DNA of 64,000 bases from [Phialemoniopsis] sp. UDSM-2020 (GCA_018873225.1 JAEILZ010000001.1:1984001-2048000), one strand, 5' to 3'; shown: positions 1 through 12,110, numbered from the stretch's first letter. Made by a program: numbers and translations. Notes: generated by a model from the letters alone, not told the origin.

Positions 1-361
1 GAGCACAAAGAAGAGGGGCACTTCACTTTTCCGCTCTCTGAACCTCCCTCCAAAACAAACTACTTTTTTTTCCCGAACTCACGGCTTCTCGACGTCCATA
101 TTTTTCAAACACGAACACGTCGAAGCCAGGCATAACGGATTACTTGCATTAGTGAGTCACCCTGGTGAACCTTATCTGGCCGCCCTCTGCCTTACCAAGG
201 GACTCCGCAAAGACCATGACCAGGACTGTGACAACCCTGGATCGCAGAGGCGGGGCGGTCACGGTGAAGCACAGAGACACATGCTAACCCTGCATTTTCT
301 GATATACAGAGCTCATCCTCTCTCTCTACACATCACATCCTTTCTCGAACAACATATAATC
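1..361 (+). other. 5' flank and leader of the RanBP1 gene
   Basis: This stretch has no coding sequence of its own. It is pyrimidine-rich at its start and holds the probable transcription start and leader of the RanBP1 gene. A probable leader intron lies at 152-309. No other gene is visible at the left edge. Confidence 0.6.
152..309 (+). other. probable 5' UTR intron of the RanBP1 gene
   Basis: A gtgagt donor at 152, a gctaac branch point at 283-288 and a tacag acceptor ending at 309 form a complete fungal intron, about 158 nt long. The flanking leader (1-151 and 310-361) contains no ATG that I can see, whereas the intron contains at least two (near 217 and 281). Splicing would therefore clear upstream ATGs from the leader. 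This is seen in the sequence; transcript data are not available. Confidence 0.7.
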
Positions 362-1507
362 ATGTCTACTACCGAAGGCACCGAGAAGCCCGTCGAGGAG
401 GTCCAGGCCGCCACCGAGGAGGCCCCCAAGGAGGTTCGTCATCACCGTCTCTCCTGATCAAACAACCCCGCTACCCCACTGCCTCGAAGAAGACCCCTGG
501 TCTAGAGATTTCGCATGCATGGACATAGCGGTTTTGGCATTGGGAAATGACTTGATCCAATGATTGCGTTCCAGGCCCGAAGCTAACTGAGATGTGATCT
601 AGGCTGGCGAGGCCGACAAGCCTGTTACCACTTCCGCGGTTTTCTCCATGTTCGGTGGTGGCGCGAAGAAGGAGAAGAAGGACGACGAGGACCGCGGCGA
701 CAACTCTGGCAGCGCCAAGGCACAGCGCGATGCTGCCGCTGCCGCCGCGGCCGACAAGGAGGGCGACGAGAAGGTGAGTGTCTCTGCTCTCTCAGTGTGG
801 AGCCACATTGTAGCCTGAACTAGAAGGACATCATGTATACTAATACCTGCGATCTAGGAGGAGGAGGCGCCCGAGTCCGAGGATGTCCACTTCGAGCCTG
901 TCATCCGCCTGACAGAGCAGGTCACGACCGTCACCAACGAGGAGTCGGAGGAGCAGCTGTTCAAGATGCGCGCCAAGCTCTTCAAGTTTGTCAAGGAGTC
1001 CAGCGAGTGGAAGGAGCGGGGCACTGGCGACGTTCGCCTGCTGAAGCACAAGGAGAATGGCAAGACCCGCCTTGTCATGCGCCGTGATAAGACCCTCAAG
1101 GTCTGCGCCAACCACTACAGTATGTTTCAATGACTCCTGCACCTAGCATGCATGGAGGATATGTACGCTGACTGGATGCGACACAGTTGTTCCTGAGATG
1201 AAGCTCTCCCCCAATGTCGGCTCTGACCGCAGCTGGGTGTGGAACGCTGCCGCCGATGTTAGCGAGGGCGAGCCCGAGGCCGTCACTCTGGCTATTCGCT
1301 TCGCCAACTCCGACAGTGAGTAGAACCCCCCCGGCCAGCAACCTCAATGTGGCGAGCTCGTGCTAATCTGTTATAGATGCCAACGCGTTCAAGGACTCCT
1401 TCATCCAGGCTCAGAAGGATAACGAGGCCTTGTTCTCCAAGGCGGCTGAAGGTGCGGCTGAGGAGGCCCCCCAGGTCGAGGAGGAGAAGAAGGAGGAGAC
1501 CTCGTGA
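362..1507 (+). CDS. yrb1: Ran-binding protein 1 (Ran-specific GTPase-activating cofactor)
   Basis: This is RanBP1/Yrb1, a cytoplasmic cofactor that binds Ran-GTP through one Ran-binding domain and helps RanGAP hydrolyse it after nuclear export. Exons 362-433, 603-773, 858-1119, 1187-1315 and 1377-1507 join in phase and give 254 aa. The first 80 residues are charged and low in complexity, with a GGGAKKEKK stretch. The Ran-binding domain covers roughly residues 88-235 and shows the family signatures [47 protein letters not shown] and SDRSWVWNA. The tail is acidic (VEEEKKEE). The start is the first ATG after the probable leader intron. Length and domain order match fungal and animal RanBP1. Nothing is missing or broken. 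Confidence 0.95.
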
Positions 1508-2726
1508 GCGCTGCGCTGCAATGTCCCTTGCATGCCGCCGTGTCCTTGTCTCGATAACAGATCGCCTCCTGTGGTCACCATTCCCCTCGACACACCACAC
1601 TTCCCCTTTTAAGATACACCCCTACATACCCATGACCACGGCGAATTAAAGACACCACTGTCCCCATAAAACACCCCGCGTACACTCGCTTGTTTTACGA
1701 CCGTGTATTTTTCCCGGAGATGTTTGGAGATCCATCAAGTGATAGAGCTCCTTTTCTTGCGCGGGTCGCCTTGCTCAGGACCGGCGTAGGATAAAGTGGA
1801 ATGACGGCAGTCAACAAAACACCCCAGCAATCTATCGCGAGAGCTCTGATCAAGGAAAGCGAGCATCGTCACATACAGTCTAGGTAGCTGCACAATAGAG
1901 TAAAACCATGCATACCTTTTTGCCTGGCAGGCTCTTTCTTCTCGTGACGAGGTCACTGGTCTTTAACTCGATCTTTGGCCCCGCATATATGACACGCCCA
2001 ATGTTATATCGACTCCCAGAAGGATCTTACCATCTCGAATGCCTTTGAGGGTGAAAATCCATTTGATGTAGACTGGGTGACCTTGTGTGTGTGATGCTAA
2101 TACCTTCTAGGGGGAACTGTGGCGGTCTGTGCTTAGAAAACGCCACACTTGGGGCACGGACCATCATCCTCACCATGAACCCCAAGACCGTGACAGCAGC
2201 CCAAGCGAAAAATACAGGAGGCTGCTCTAGGTATCGATAGCGCCGCTCCGCCACGAGCCACATACGCGATTAGCAGTCCGTTCTGCCGCCTTCACCGCGT
2301 GATCACCATCAAGCTTCCTCCCAAGCTCCTCGAGACCTTTAAGCTGAAGAAGTCGCTATTCGAGATCCTAGGCCTCGCTCGTAACCGCGCCCTCGGCTTC
2401 ACCCCGCTTACCTCGTTGTTGCTAGGTCTGGTGAGTACAATTCTGATCTTCACCTCACTCTGCTCGTGCATTCGTACACGACCTTCCTTGCTTCCCGCTG
2501 GCCTTCTCGCAAGGGAGGGGCACCAGTATCAATGCTCCCGAACAGCTTCGTGGTCAAACACCTTCCTTTTGGCACAATTGTTGATTGAAAGGCACCTTCG
2601 CTTTCCTCTTCACTTTTCTCTCTCTCAAAATATACACCTTCCCTTACGAAGCTGGCCCATTCTCTTTGCTAACGCAGACCTTAAGGACTCCAAGGAAGGA
2701 AACGGCAATTTGCCAAGGCCAGAGCC
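1508..2726. other. intergenic region between the RanBP1 and TAF14 genes
   Basis: This holds the 3' end of the RanBP1 gene and the promoter and leader of TAF14. There is a gtgagt donor at 2431 and pyrimidine-rich DNA near 2590-2640, followed by gctaac at 2668-2673, so TAF14 probably also has a 5' UTR intron whose acceptor lies shortly before the ATG at 2727. The short ORFs here on both strands look spurious. One ATG-less open stretch (2299-2430) is coding-like but unassigned. Confidence 0.5.
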
Positions 2727-3840
2727 ATGATTGTCGAGGTAAGCACACGTCCAATCTCGCCTGCCTTGCTACTGGCGCATACCGAAATGAGTAGCTCTGA
2801 CAATCTTGTGACTGCAGCGCAAGATCAAGCTCGTTACCGAGCAGCACAACATGTACGTCATACCTTGAGTTTTGAATCAACACCACCCCGGCACGACGCG
2901 ATCAGTCAATACAATCCGAAGCGTTAGCCCATGCCTAACAATTGATGCGTGTAGCCCGAAACCCTCGCCCGTCGAGGGCTTCCCGATGAAGGAGTGGAAC
3001 ATCGAGGTCTACATGCTCGATGAGAATGGCAAGGAGAAGCCTGCCACCTGCTTCACCAAGGTTACCTACAACCTCCACCCCTCCTTCGAGAACCCCGTGC
3101 AGAGTTAGTCACGTCCTGCTTCGCCCCCAATATGTTGTCACTTCTGCTAACTCGCGCGCAGCTTTCAACGAGCCGCCTTTCAAGTGCAGCAACGAGGGAT
3201 GGGGTGAGTTCGACCTCTCGGTCGACTGCTACACCACCGAGAAGGGCGGCAAGATCACCGTCATGCACGACCTGAACTTCGCCCAGCCGACGTACGAGAA
3301 CATCCAGACAATCCAGTTCAAGAACCCCTCCCAGGCTCTCCAGGCTCTTCTGCGAGAGACTGGCCCATTGCCCTCGGACGAGGATCGCAAGGGCCGGAAG
3401 GTTGCCCAGGAAGGCGGTGCTGGCAAGAAGAAGAAGGCGTTCGACATCGAGAAGATGGCCGATGCCATCACCAAGCTGGGCGAGGACGACCTGATGCAGG
3501 TGATCCAGATGATCCACGATCACAAGGCCGATGACACCTACATCCTCAATAATGTCGAGGGTAAGTTTTGCCAAGCCAACCCCAGTTCCCAGTGACGAAT
3601 CTCATGTTATGATGTCCTTATCTTCTCTCTTCAACATTTATAACCGTCGCTTGCTAACAGTGCGTGTCCGCCCGCCAGCTGGTGAATTCTCGGTTGACCT
3701 GTACACCGTCCCGGATGCCCTGGGCAAGATGCTCTGGGATTACATTGTGAGTATTTCCTTCTTTTTCGTCGTTGTATCGCGCATTCTTGCTGAACTCTCC
3801 TCGATAGCTCAACACCAACCAGGGTCACCGCCTAAGATAA
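2727..3840 (+). CDS. taf14: YEATS-domain protein, TFIID/chromatin-complex subunit Taf14
   Basis: This is a Taf14/Anc1-type YEATS protein, an acyl-lysine histone reader shared by TFIID, TFIIF, SWI/SNF, INO80 and NuA3 in yeast. Exons 2727-2738, 2818-2852, 2955-3103, 3162-3560, 3679-3746 and 3808-3840 join in phase to give 231 aa, close to the usual length. The first coding exon encodes only four residues (MIVE), as expected for the very short stretch before the YEATS strand RKIKLVTEQHN. The YEATS domain (about 1-125) carries VEGFPMKEWNIEVY, NLHPSFENP and EGWGEF. A lysine-rich linker follows, then a C-terminal ET-like domain (about 150-231) with EFSVDLYTVPDALGKMLWDY. The acceptor at 3677-3678 is preferred to the AG at 3659-3660, because that AG lies directly behind the branch point. 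The last ten codons rest on the final small exon and are less certain. Confidence 0.9.
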
Positions 3841-5792
3841 GTTGGCTGGTCACCTGATGGCAGCTTGCCCCCTTGAGCCTGCATTGTACGTACATCAATG
3901 CCAGCGCAAGTGCCAGGTTGATTACGAGCCTCCGTGTATGAGTTGCATTGCATAGGCGTCACGGAACGGATGGGAGACTTTCCTTGGTGGAAGCGAGCTT
4001 TGGAGAAGTGGTACGGGTTAAGACGGAGAGCAAGCATGGACCCGTCGCCCTTGTGGCTTCTGATGGATTTCGCCTCGGGTCTTGAATGCGTTTTCATCAC
4101 CGTACCCGCATTTGCACTTTACTTGCCCACGCTCTTCAGGACCCACGGCATTGGGTAGTGGATGGGTGTGCGATTTGTTGCGATGTTTTTCTCTTTTTAA
4201 CTCGAGTACCTCGTTTGCCTCGAATGTATCGAGGCCTTAACGAGAAGGACCACGAGGGAACTGGGCTTCTCGTTCCTTACGATATACCCCGTATAAACTC
4301 TGAAAATGGGATGGTTGGGTCTGGGATCAGTGACGTTTTCTATTACTCTTTGCGGCAGGTCTAGGATCTTGATCCATCCCCGTCGCAAATCTAAAAATTC
4401 CGGAGTGTATTTACAAGGATGATAGTCGGAGGCAGTACAATTGAAGACGTTTGAAGCAAGCCAGTGAGACTTTGTGCGTATTACAGACTATCTGCCGCGT
4501 GATATTAGACCCTGTGATATAGACCCGGGGAAACCGGGGTTGTGGGCAAGCCTCTCAAATCCCCGGTCTCCGAGGTTCGGTTGCAATTGGCGGGCAACGA
4601 GGGCTGACACACGGACTCGGCGTCATGGTCTGGTCAACTGACCTGGCATTTCCAGGAGAAGACAATGGCATGCCTGTTGGCGCGGATGTTTGCCTGTTGG
4701 TGGTACCTGGATCTCTCGGCAAGCTAAATCACCAGGGTCTGGGACCCAATTCGGTCCAGAATCGAGAACAGGCTGCAATTCACCTGTTTCGTCAGGATCT
4801 GAGCTCATACCGAGCTACTGGACAGGAAGGTACGTGGAAGGAAAATGGAAGCTCTTTGTCAATGGAAACTGCGTTAAGGGTTGTGATTGGGGGATTCTAG
4901 GACTGCACCCCAGGGCTAGGCCAGGTCGGGCAGTTGCAGTAGAACACAAGAATTGAGTTATCGTGATTTTACGTATCGTCGTCGTCTGTCTCGAGAATTT
5001 CAATTCTTGTCGAAGTCGGAAGCATATCTTGTCAATTCAACCGTTGCATCCGGGACGGTTTTGTTGTCTGGTTCACTCCGTTTTGTTGGGCTTGGGAGGG
5101 AACCATTGTGTGTCGAGTCCGAGGACACCACCAACAAAGAGGCCCTTGTTTGAGTGGCTGTTTGGCACTGCTGCAGCAGCACCAGAGCTGCAGATTGCAC
5201 CGGACTCACCCGAAGAGTGTGCACAGCCTTGTGTGCTTTTCTTTTTTCCTCCTTCCCACTGTCTGTGTCCTCATACGAACAACGCGGCATCCAGCGAATT
5301 CCTTATCATCGACGGTGGGGACGGGAAACAAGGTCAGGCGCCTCGGATTTGATATCTTACCTGGATCGCAGCTAGCCAAGCTGATTAATCTGACGCCTTT
5401 CATTTAGCGGATTGTAATCGACCTAGCTGTGTGTGGTCGAGTCTTACCCCGCGCGCGCCCAGAGACGCTGGTCTATCGGCCCAGAGCTTTTTGGTCGTTG
5501 CTTGGCCTTCGTTCCCAAGGGACGACCCATAACGCACCGAGCCCTTCCCTTTATTAACCCAGCGACCCCCCCGCTTTCGCCCACAAGAACCGTCGCAAAC
5601 CGACAGAGACCGCATCACCACTCTACACGCTGCAACAGCCTCTCTGGGACCTGCAGAAAAGCGCGAGTAGAAGCGGCACACGACCATCAATCACCCGATC
5701 GGGCACCCAATCACACCCTCCCCTTGCCTATTGATCTCCCCCCTTTGTCTCGCCCGTCCGAACTGCCGCCTTCTGCACTGCCCAGTGTGGTA
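3841..5792. other. intergenic region between TAF14 and the Zn2Cys6 gene
   Basis: About 1.95 kb without a supported gene. Short ORFs occur on both strands (for example near 4625-4900 and 4963-5352), but none shows a family signature or convincing intron signals. An imperfect GC-rich inverted repeat lies at 4521-4569. The last 400 bp are C-rich and ATG-poor, and probably form the promoter and leader of the downstream regulator. Confidence 0.5.
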
Positions 5793-8700
5793 ATGTCGCA
5801 GTACTCCGAGTCGCCGCGGGTTTCCGAGAACTCGGCCACCGCCGGCACCGGGCCAGCGAACCAGAACAACGCGGGCCGCTCCTCTACCGGTCCCGCCGGC
5901 GCCGGGGCTGCTGCTGCTGCTGGCGGCGGCCTCGACCAGCAGGGCCACAAGCGCGTCTACCAGGCCTGCATCCCCTGCCGCCGCCGCAAGGTCCGCTGCG
6001 ACCTCGGCTCCGTCGACAACCCGCACGACCCGCCCTGCGTCCGCTGCCGCCGCGAGTCCAAGGAGTGCTTCTTCAGCGCCACCCGCCGCAAGCGCAAGGG
6101 CGAGGAGGGCTTCGACGACTCGGCCACCGGCGCCGGCGAGGACGAGTACGTCATCCGCAACGGCCGCAAGCGCCTGCGCTCCGAGATCAGCGGCAACAGC
6201 CCGCCGCCGCCGTCCGTGGTACAAAACGACAGGAGACTCTACAACGATGTGCCGCTGACCCCCGGCGGCAGCCTGGGTCGTGCCCAGCCTCTGCGGCGGC
6301 CCGGCGAGGGCCGTGGGAGGGGTAGTGTCGAGTTTGCTGGCTCCGAGCAGGAGGCCAACACACCGTTGGAGAACCTCGAGGCTAGGACGGTGATGAGGCG
6401 GGAGCTCTATGGGCCTCATGATGCGCTGGATCTGCTCTATAAGGCGGCCACGGATAGGTACGACCTCTTGGCAATGCGCTGAACGGAACGTTTATACTGA
6501 CATATCCTCCTCTTCACAAGTCCTCATGGAGACGCCGTCATCCCGACTTCTGTTTCGCAATCTAACGGTCTTCATGGCCGATCGCAAAGTCACAACGCTC
6601 GCAGACCAGCACAGGTGCTCAGCGGTGTTCTGTCAGGCGTGCCTACAGCGCAGCCTGCTGCACCCATGGATGGACAGCCCATCGACCCTGAGCTGACAAA
6701 GAAGGACGAGCCCGGTGACCCGGGGTATGCTGCGGCGCTGAGGGCCTGGGCTCGGTTCCGTTTTGTGCGCGCCGGCTGGTTTACTGCGCAGGAAGCTATC
6801 GAATACGTCAACTAGTGAGTGCCCATGCTGCATCGTCTTCTGGGGTTCCTACTGACAAGTCTGACAGCTACTACACATATCTATCACCCCTGACTCCCAT
6901 ATCGCCACCAACTTTCCACAACCCTGCGTCTCATGTAACTCTGCTGAGCGAAGAGCCCATCCTTGCTGTCACTCTTCTGACCATCGCCTCACGCTATCGA
7001 ACCATACCTGGGCCCGGTGGCCACTGCCGGTCACATGCCATCCATGAGCAGCTCTGGACGTATTTGCGAGGTATGATAGAGCGGGTTATCTGGGGACAAG
7101 AGTCTTTCGGTGGAGGATTCTGCGGCTCGGGACTCGACGAGTCAGAAAGCTCAAGTACCGCACCGTGGCGAGGGCTACGAAAGGGCAGCTTGAGGACACT
7201 GGGCACCATTGAATCGCTCCTCATTCTGACCGAATGGCACCCTCGGGCTCTGCATTTCCCGCCAGATGCAATGGACGAGCTTCTCCTTCCCTCGATGGAC
7301 CCGCGAGACACCGGCAATGCGAACGGCGATCCTGACCAGCGTCCGGCAGGTGTCAATGGCCGCAGGATCGAGGGCTGGCTTGAGCCTGCATGGAGGAGTG
7401 ATCGAATGTGCTGGATGCTGCTGAGCGCCGGCATGGCCTTGGCATACGAGCTGGGCGTATTTGACGACATTGACGAACTGTTGGCCACCGGCTACATATT
7501 CCGACCTGAATACGAGGATGAGACGTATCGACTGAGGGCCTACCGCATCAAGCGTCTGCTGCTGATCTATGCGACGCAGCTGGCTGGCCGTCTGGGCTGG
7601 ACCAACATGGTTCCGGAAAGCCTCCGTGTTAGCGATCCGGCCTTCTCGCGACGGCGTCCAGTGGCGCCCGATGGCACTACGCCGGGCACCAACATCTCGT
7701 CCATGTCCAACAACTTCAACTACATACCCGACCTCGAGCTGGATGACCAGATCATCCACTGTTGGGCAGGGATTAGCAATGCGATGCACCTCGGTAATGT
7801 TAAGATCTTCCGATCGCGCAGACACACGACAGATATCATCCAGAGTGGCAAGTATGTCGAGATTCTCAAGGACTTCCAGCCACTGCTGGCCGACTGGTTC
7901 AAGGAGTTTGAGCTCTTCAAGCTGCCGACATTCATCCGACACATTCTCACCATTGAGTATGAGTATGTGCGCATCTATATCAACTCCCTCTCCCTTCAGG
8001 CGGTTGTCGAGCGCTGCACGAGCAATGCTGGCATGTCTATAATCGGCAACATCACGGCAGGCTCGGCCGGTCCCCTGTTGTCACCGCAGACGCAGAACTA
8101 CTATGGCAAATTACCTCTTGGCCAGCTAGGCGGCTTCAGTGCCAAGGACCAAGAATATGTCAAGACTGTCGTCGATGCTTGTAGGAGTTTGTTACGCACT
8201 GTTGTTGATGGGCTGCTTCCAGGCGATTACCTCAAGCATTGTCCGGTCCGGACATATTTCCGGATCATCAGCGGCGCCATGTTCTTGCTCAAGACGTTCG
8301 CGCTCGGGGCGCCCAAGTCGGACGTCGAGACATCCATCAGCTTGATGGACCGAACAGTCGATGCTCTGCGCAACTGCGTCGTGGATGACGTGCATCTCGG
8401 TATACGCTTTGCGGATTTGCTGGAGAGCTTGATGAGTAGGCTCCGAAACAGATTCATCCATGCGCCGCCCCCAGTCACATCGGCAGACAGGAGCCCCCAC
8501 GCTAGCCAGGCAGAACCTGTCTTGCCCCTACAGCACGCGGGCGGGCCGGAGAACCTGTGGGCCAAGCCCAACGGACCCAGTAAGTCCTTTCGCGTTCCAT
8601 TGAGAGTCAGAACAAAGCAAGCGGCTAACACCCATTCAGTAGAGCGCACAGCCACACCGGCCAACATCTCGGCTACTCCCTTCGACCTCAGCACGGGCAA

Positions 8701-8998
8701 CTTCCCGTTCCCGACGGGCTCGGCCTCCATGTTCGGGCCCTCGACGCCCGCCGCCGCCAACGCCGCCGCCGCGGTCGAGGCCGCCACGGCGCTGCCCGAG
8801 AACATGTTTGGCGACGCCTCGGACTGGAACAACAACGAGATGTGGTACCTGCCGACGGGCGCCGCCTTCTTCCAGAACATGGGCGGCGACGCCTCGGTCG
8901 CCATGACGGCCGAGGGCGTCAACATTGCCGGCATGGACCTGCTCGACTACATGACCATGGACCAGCCGCATTTGAACTTGGAGGGTTCTGGGTTCTAA
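5793..8998 (+). CDS. Zn2Cys6 binuclear-cluster transcription factor, Aro80-like
   Basis: This is a fungal Zn2Cys6 regulator of 1009 aa. Exons 5793-6457, 6521-6814, 6868-8579 and 8640-8998 join in phase. The cluster spans residues 59-92, with Cys at 59, 62, 69, 82, 85 and 92 (spacing 2-6-12-2-6). It is followed by a basic patch, ATRRKRK. The middle holds a helical fungal-specific regulatory region (roughly 250-720) with [32 protein letters not shown] and [21 protein letters not shown] helices. The C terminus is Ala/Gly/Asn-rich and probably forms an activation region. The ATG at 5793 is the first in this frame, although the frame stays open upstream. The short loop DNPHDPPC in the cluster recalls Aro80-type regulators of aromatic amino-acid catabolism; this assignment is from family knowledge and is not certain. 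The last intron (60 nt) has no stop and keeps the frame. Confidence 0.88.
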
Positions 8999-9693
8999 AA
9001 AAAAAGATGGCGTGGGAAATAAAGGGTAATGATATGTTATGGGCAAAGCAAGCAGACTTGATGTATGTGAATGGTTTTTCGAGTCCTGGCTAGGGGCGTT
9101 TCCGTGTCGGGGGAAAATAGGAGCATATCGACTTTGGTGCAGGCTGAAATAGCCGAATGGACATAATGGAAAAAAGTTCGCTGTTTCGTTACTCACTTGG
9201 CTTTGATTTACTCGGGTGCCTTTGCCAGACTCGGATATCTTGCCTGCCAGGTCCGGGGTCCTATAACAAGTGATATGTCACTTTTGACAAGAGGAGAAGA
9301 GCTGTACGAGACAGCGCCTGTTTATCAAATGTTGACAGCTATGCTGCGTGATCTTGGTCTATCGTAGCTTGTTGCTTACTGGAACCCCCGCTATGATACT
9401 TTGTTGTGCCCTCTAAAAAAAGAATACTCCTTTTTTATCTTTTGAATGCGATGGTGTATCTCTTTGCTTTAAAACCGAAAGCCCTCCCTTCCTGGAACAC
9501 CCCCCTTTGGAAAAGACTAAAATCATCAACGCCGCACCAGAGACGCCGGCCTCTATCATGCAGAAACGCTCTTTGCCTCGGAACTCCGTGCCCTCCATGT
9601 CACCTCCCGCATATCAATGCTTCTCGTGTTGGCGCCTGAAATATGAAAAATCACGCCGACGCTCGCTCGCCTTCACCTCCTTCTTTCGCATAC
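8999..9693. other. convergent 3' flanks of the Zn2Cys6 gene and EDC3
   Basis: A 695-bp spacer between two genes that end towards each other. A candidate polyadenylation element, aataaa, lies near 9017 just after the Zn2Cys6 stop codon. I see no gene here. Confidence 0.6.
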
Positions 9694-12110
9694 TCATACA
9701 TGGTGGTCCTCCTCGTTCGCGGCGCCGCGGTAGACCATCTCGAGCACCCACTTCTCGTCAAAATCGATGCCCCTCCTGATCTTGGTGCCGGCTTTCTTCC
9801 ACACGGCCGCGCCGAGCCCGATGTCGGCCACAAACAGCTTCCAGTCGGTCACGGGGTCGGCATCCGACACCAGCGGGCCCTCGCCGCCGTCCTGCTCGGC
9901 TGCCGATGCGGCGATGGCCTCGAGCAGGCCGCGCTTAGGCGCACCCATGGCCACGACATACCGCGGGCTCAGGTACAATGGACTGCCGTCGACGATGCTG
10001 GCCTTGCCCGACGATGGGTCGATGCCCGTGGGCATGTCCACGGCCAGAACGAACGCCTCGTTGCGATTGGCCCACTCGATAAGCTCGTAGACCGAAGCCT
10101 GCTCGGCGGTCCGCAGCTCGTCAAAGGTGATAGCGAGGCCGAGCAGGGCGTCAATGATCAACGTGACTGCGGGCGGCTTGGGCAGGATGGCGGCGGCGCT
10201 GCGCGGGGTGTCTATCGTCAGGGTCGGGATGCTCATCTTGCGGACGTGCTCGAAGAGCTCGCTCTTGTTGAAGACCTTGCCGCCAAAGTTGCGGTACAGC
10301 TGTACCTGCTGGCGCATGTCCTCGAGCAGGTCGCGCTCCCTCTCGATGCCGACTACGCATAGGAGGACGTTGACATTCTTGTTACGGAGGTGGCGGCCAC
10401 CAGCAACGGCGCGGATGCCAGACTTGTTGTTTCCTGCTAATATCACAACTGTTACAGGTGGAGTGCCGGCAGCACCGGGACCCGACTTGTCATTGGCACC
10501 CGTGCGAATCTTGATAGCTGGGTCTGCCAGAGCAGTAAAGGTCACTTGGGCGATGCCGCGGCCTGAATTCTCCGTCATCATCTCCTCGGTGAGACCCAAC
10601 TCGTTCTGGGCGATGTTCTCCAAGTTGAGCATCTGAAGTGCCGACACCGTCTCCAGCCGACGATTCGATGGCTGCAGGACGAAACCATAGGTAGAAGCCA
10701 TCGCTGCGAACTGTTTCGGGTCACGCTTGTTAGCACCTGTGGCTTTGGCATTCTTCACAGGGCGGCTGGGAAGATGTGAGTGGCCACCTACCCCTGAGTT
10801 GACGCGGCTCGGTCCTTGCCCCGGTCCGGTGGCGCTTGCCTTCCGAGACTGAGATCTCCTTGTCGTCGACATCTTGCTTTCGCCCCGCCGCGAGCTCTGT
10901 CTACTACCAAGCTCCCGCCCACTATGACGATGTTCGCCGTTGGCTACCCCATCATCGGCTTCGCTATTCCAGAAGTCCTGCGCAACCGCAGGGCTTTCGC
11001 GAGAACCCTTGGCTGCGCCGGATGACGGAAGATCCAGTACATTCTCGGAATAATGGAGGTTCTTTCCCCCAGAAGTGCCTGGCTTGGGTTTTGGTAGACG
11101 GTTATGCGCGACCAGTCGTTCGGCATCATCGATTTGGTCGTCCTTGCGCATCTGCTCAAATAAGCTGCGCTTGTCGAACTTGATCAGGTTGCCTTCAAAA
11201 TCGAACTCTCCCATCTCCTGAACGTCGGTAACGTCCTCGGATGCCCAGCCGTTATCTTGACTTCCTACCTGCCTCCCTTTGCCCCCCTTCTTTTTAAGAG
11301 AGTTGAATGGCTGGAAGGAGGACGTGCTTTGGAGGATCGGCGTTTGCCTCCATCCCTTCCCTCGGCCTACGCCCTTGGGTGCATCCACCGTTGACGCGGC
11401 CTCGACCTGCTCATCTTGTGTTACGGCAGGGCGCGGTTGTCTAGACTGCCGCCGCCTCTTCTTTTTGGAGGCTGCATCTTGTGATTGCGACGACGCCGCC
11501 GCTTTCGAGCCATTTTCAGTATATGTGATGCCTTCATCAGGTTGCTCGGCTTCAATGTTCAAATTCCGTAGAGACTCCGATACACTGCCTGTCGGTGTAG
11601 CTTTCCGCGACACATTCTCTAACCGTATGTTGGGTATTGACATGCGACTTGGGTCCTGCTTCTCGCTCGTGATGGGTTGCGCCTGAGTTACGGGAAGCTC
11701 TGTAGGTGCCGCAGAGCCTGATCTGGGCTTGTAGGCGAGGATCGCCGGGTCTGCGAAAGAGGGCTGCGCGGGCTGGGGCGCTACCTGGGGCCGAGGGGGA
11801 GCTGGAGCAGGATGCGCGACAAAGGCCTGGGCGGCGGGATCCTTGGTCGCATCGATAATGTCGACTATATTGGAGGGCATTATCGCCAGGCGAGGGTGCC
11901 ATTGGCCGGTGTTCAGGGACCAGACTAATGAGAGAGGGATGATGTCAGTTTCCTTCCTGTAGCTATAAGGCTGCGGCATAAGACTGGCAACGTACCATTG
12001 GTGAGAGTCAAGCTCTGGCCAGCCTCAACACCGCTTATCGTGCCGCACAACCTCTCGGGAGGACTGCGCAGGCTGATAACCATCTGCAGACCAATAAACT
12101 CGTTCGCCAT
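9694..12110 (-). CDS. edc3: enhancer of mRNA decapping 3 (Edc3)
   Basis: Edc3 is a P-body scaffold that activates the Dcp1-Dcp2 decapping enzyme and binds the helicase Dhh1. On the minus strand, exons 12110-11996 and 11924-9694 join in phase to give 781 aa. The first exon encodes most of an N-terminal LSm domain (MANEFIGLQMVISL, LCGTISGVEAGQSLTLTN), which continues in exon 2 to about residue 75. A long disordered linker rich in Ser, Lys and Pro follows. The FDF motif region lies around 275-335 (EFDFEGNLIKFDK, then SLFEQMRKDDQI). The C-terminal YjeF_N Rossmann-like dimerisation domain covers about 470-775 (VVILAGNN, LIIDALLGLAI, LAVDMPTGIDPSSG). All three family domains are present in the expected order. 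The gene converges on the Zn2Cys6 gene and lies head-to-tail downstream of PIF1, about 0.9 kb away. Confidence 0.95.

Noticed and set aside
5691..6419. 242-codon minus-strand open frame opposite the Zn2Cys6 exon
   Set aside because: It is a mirror effect of the GC-rich coding strand, with Ala/Leu/Val-rich low-complexity translation and no domain. The + strand has a perfect Zn2Cys6 cluster.
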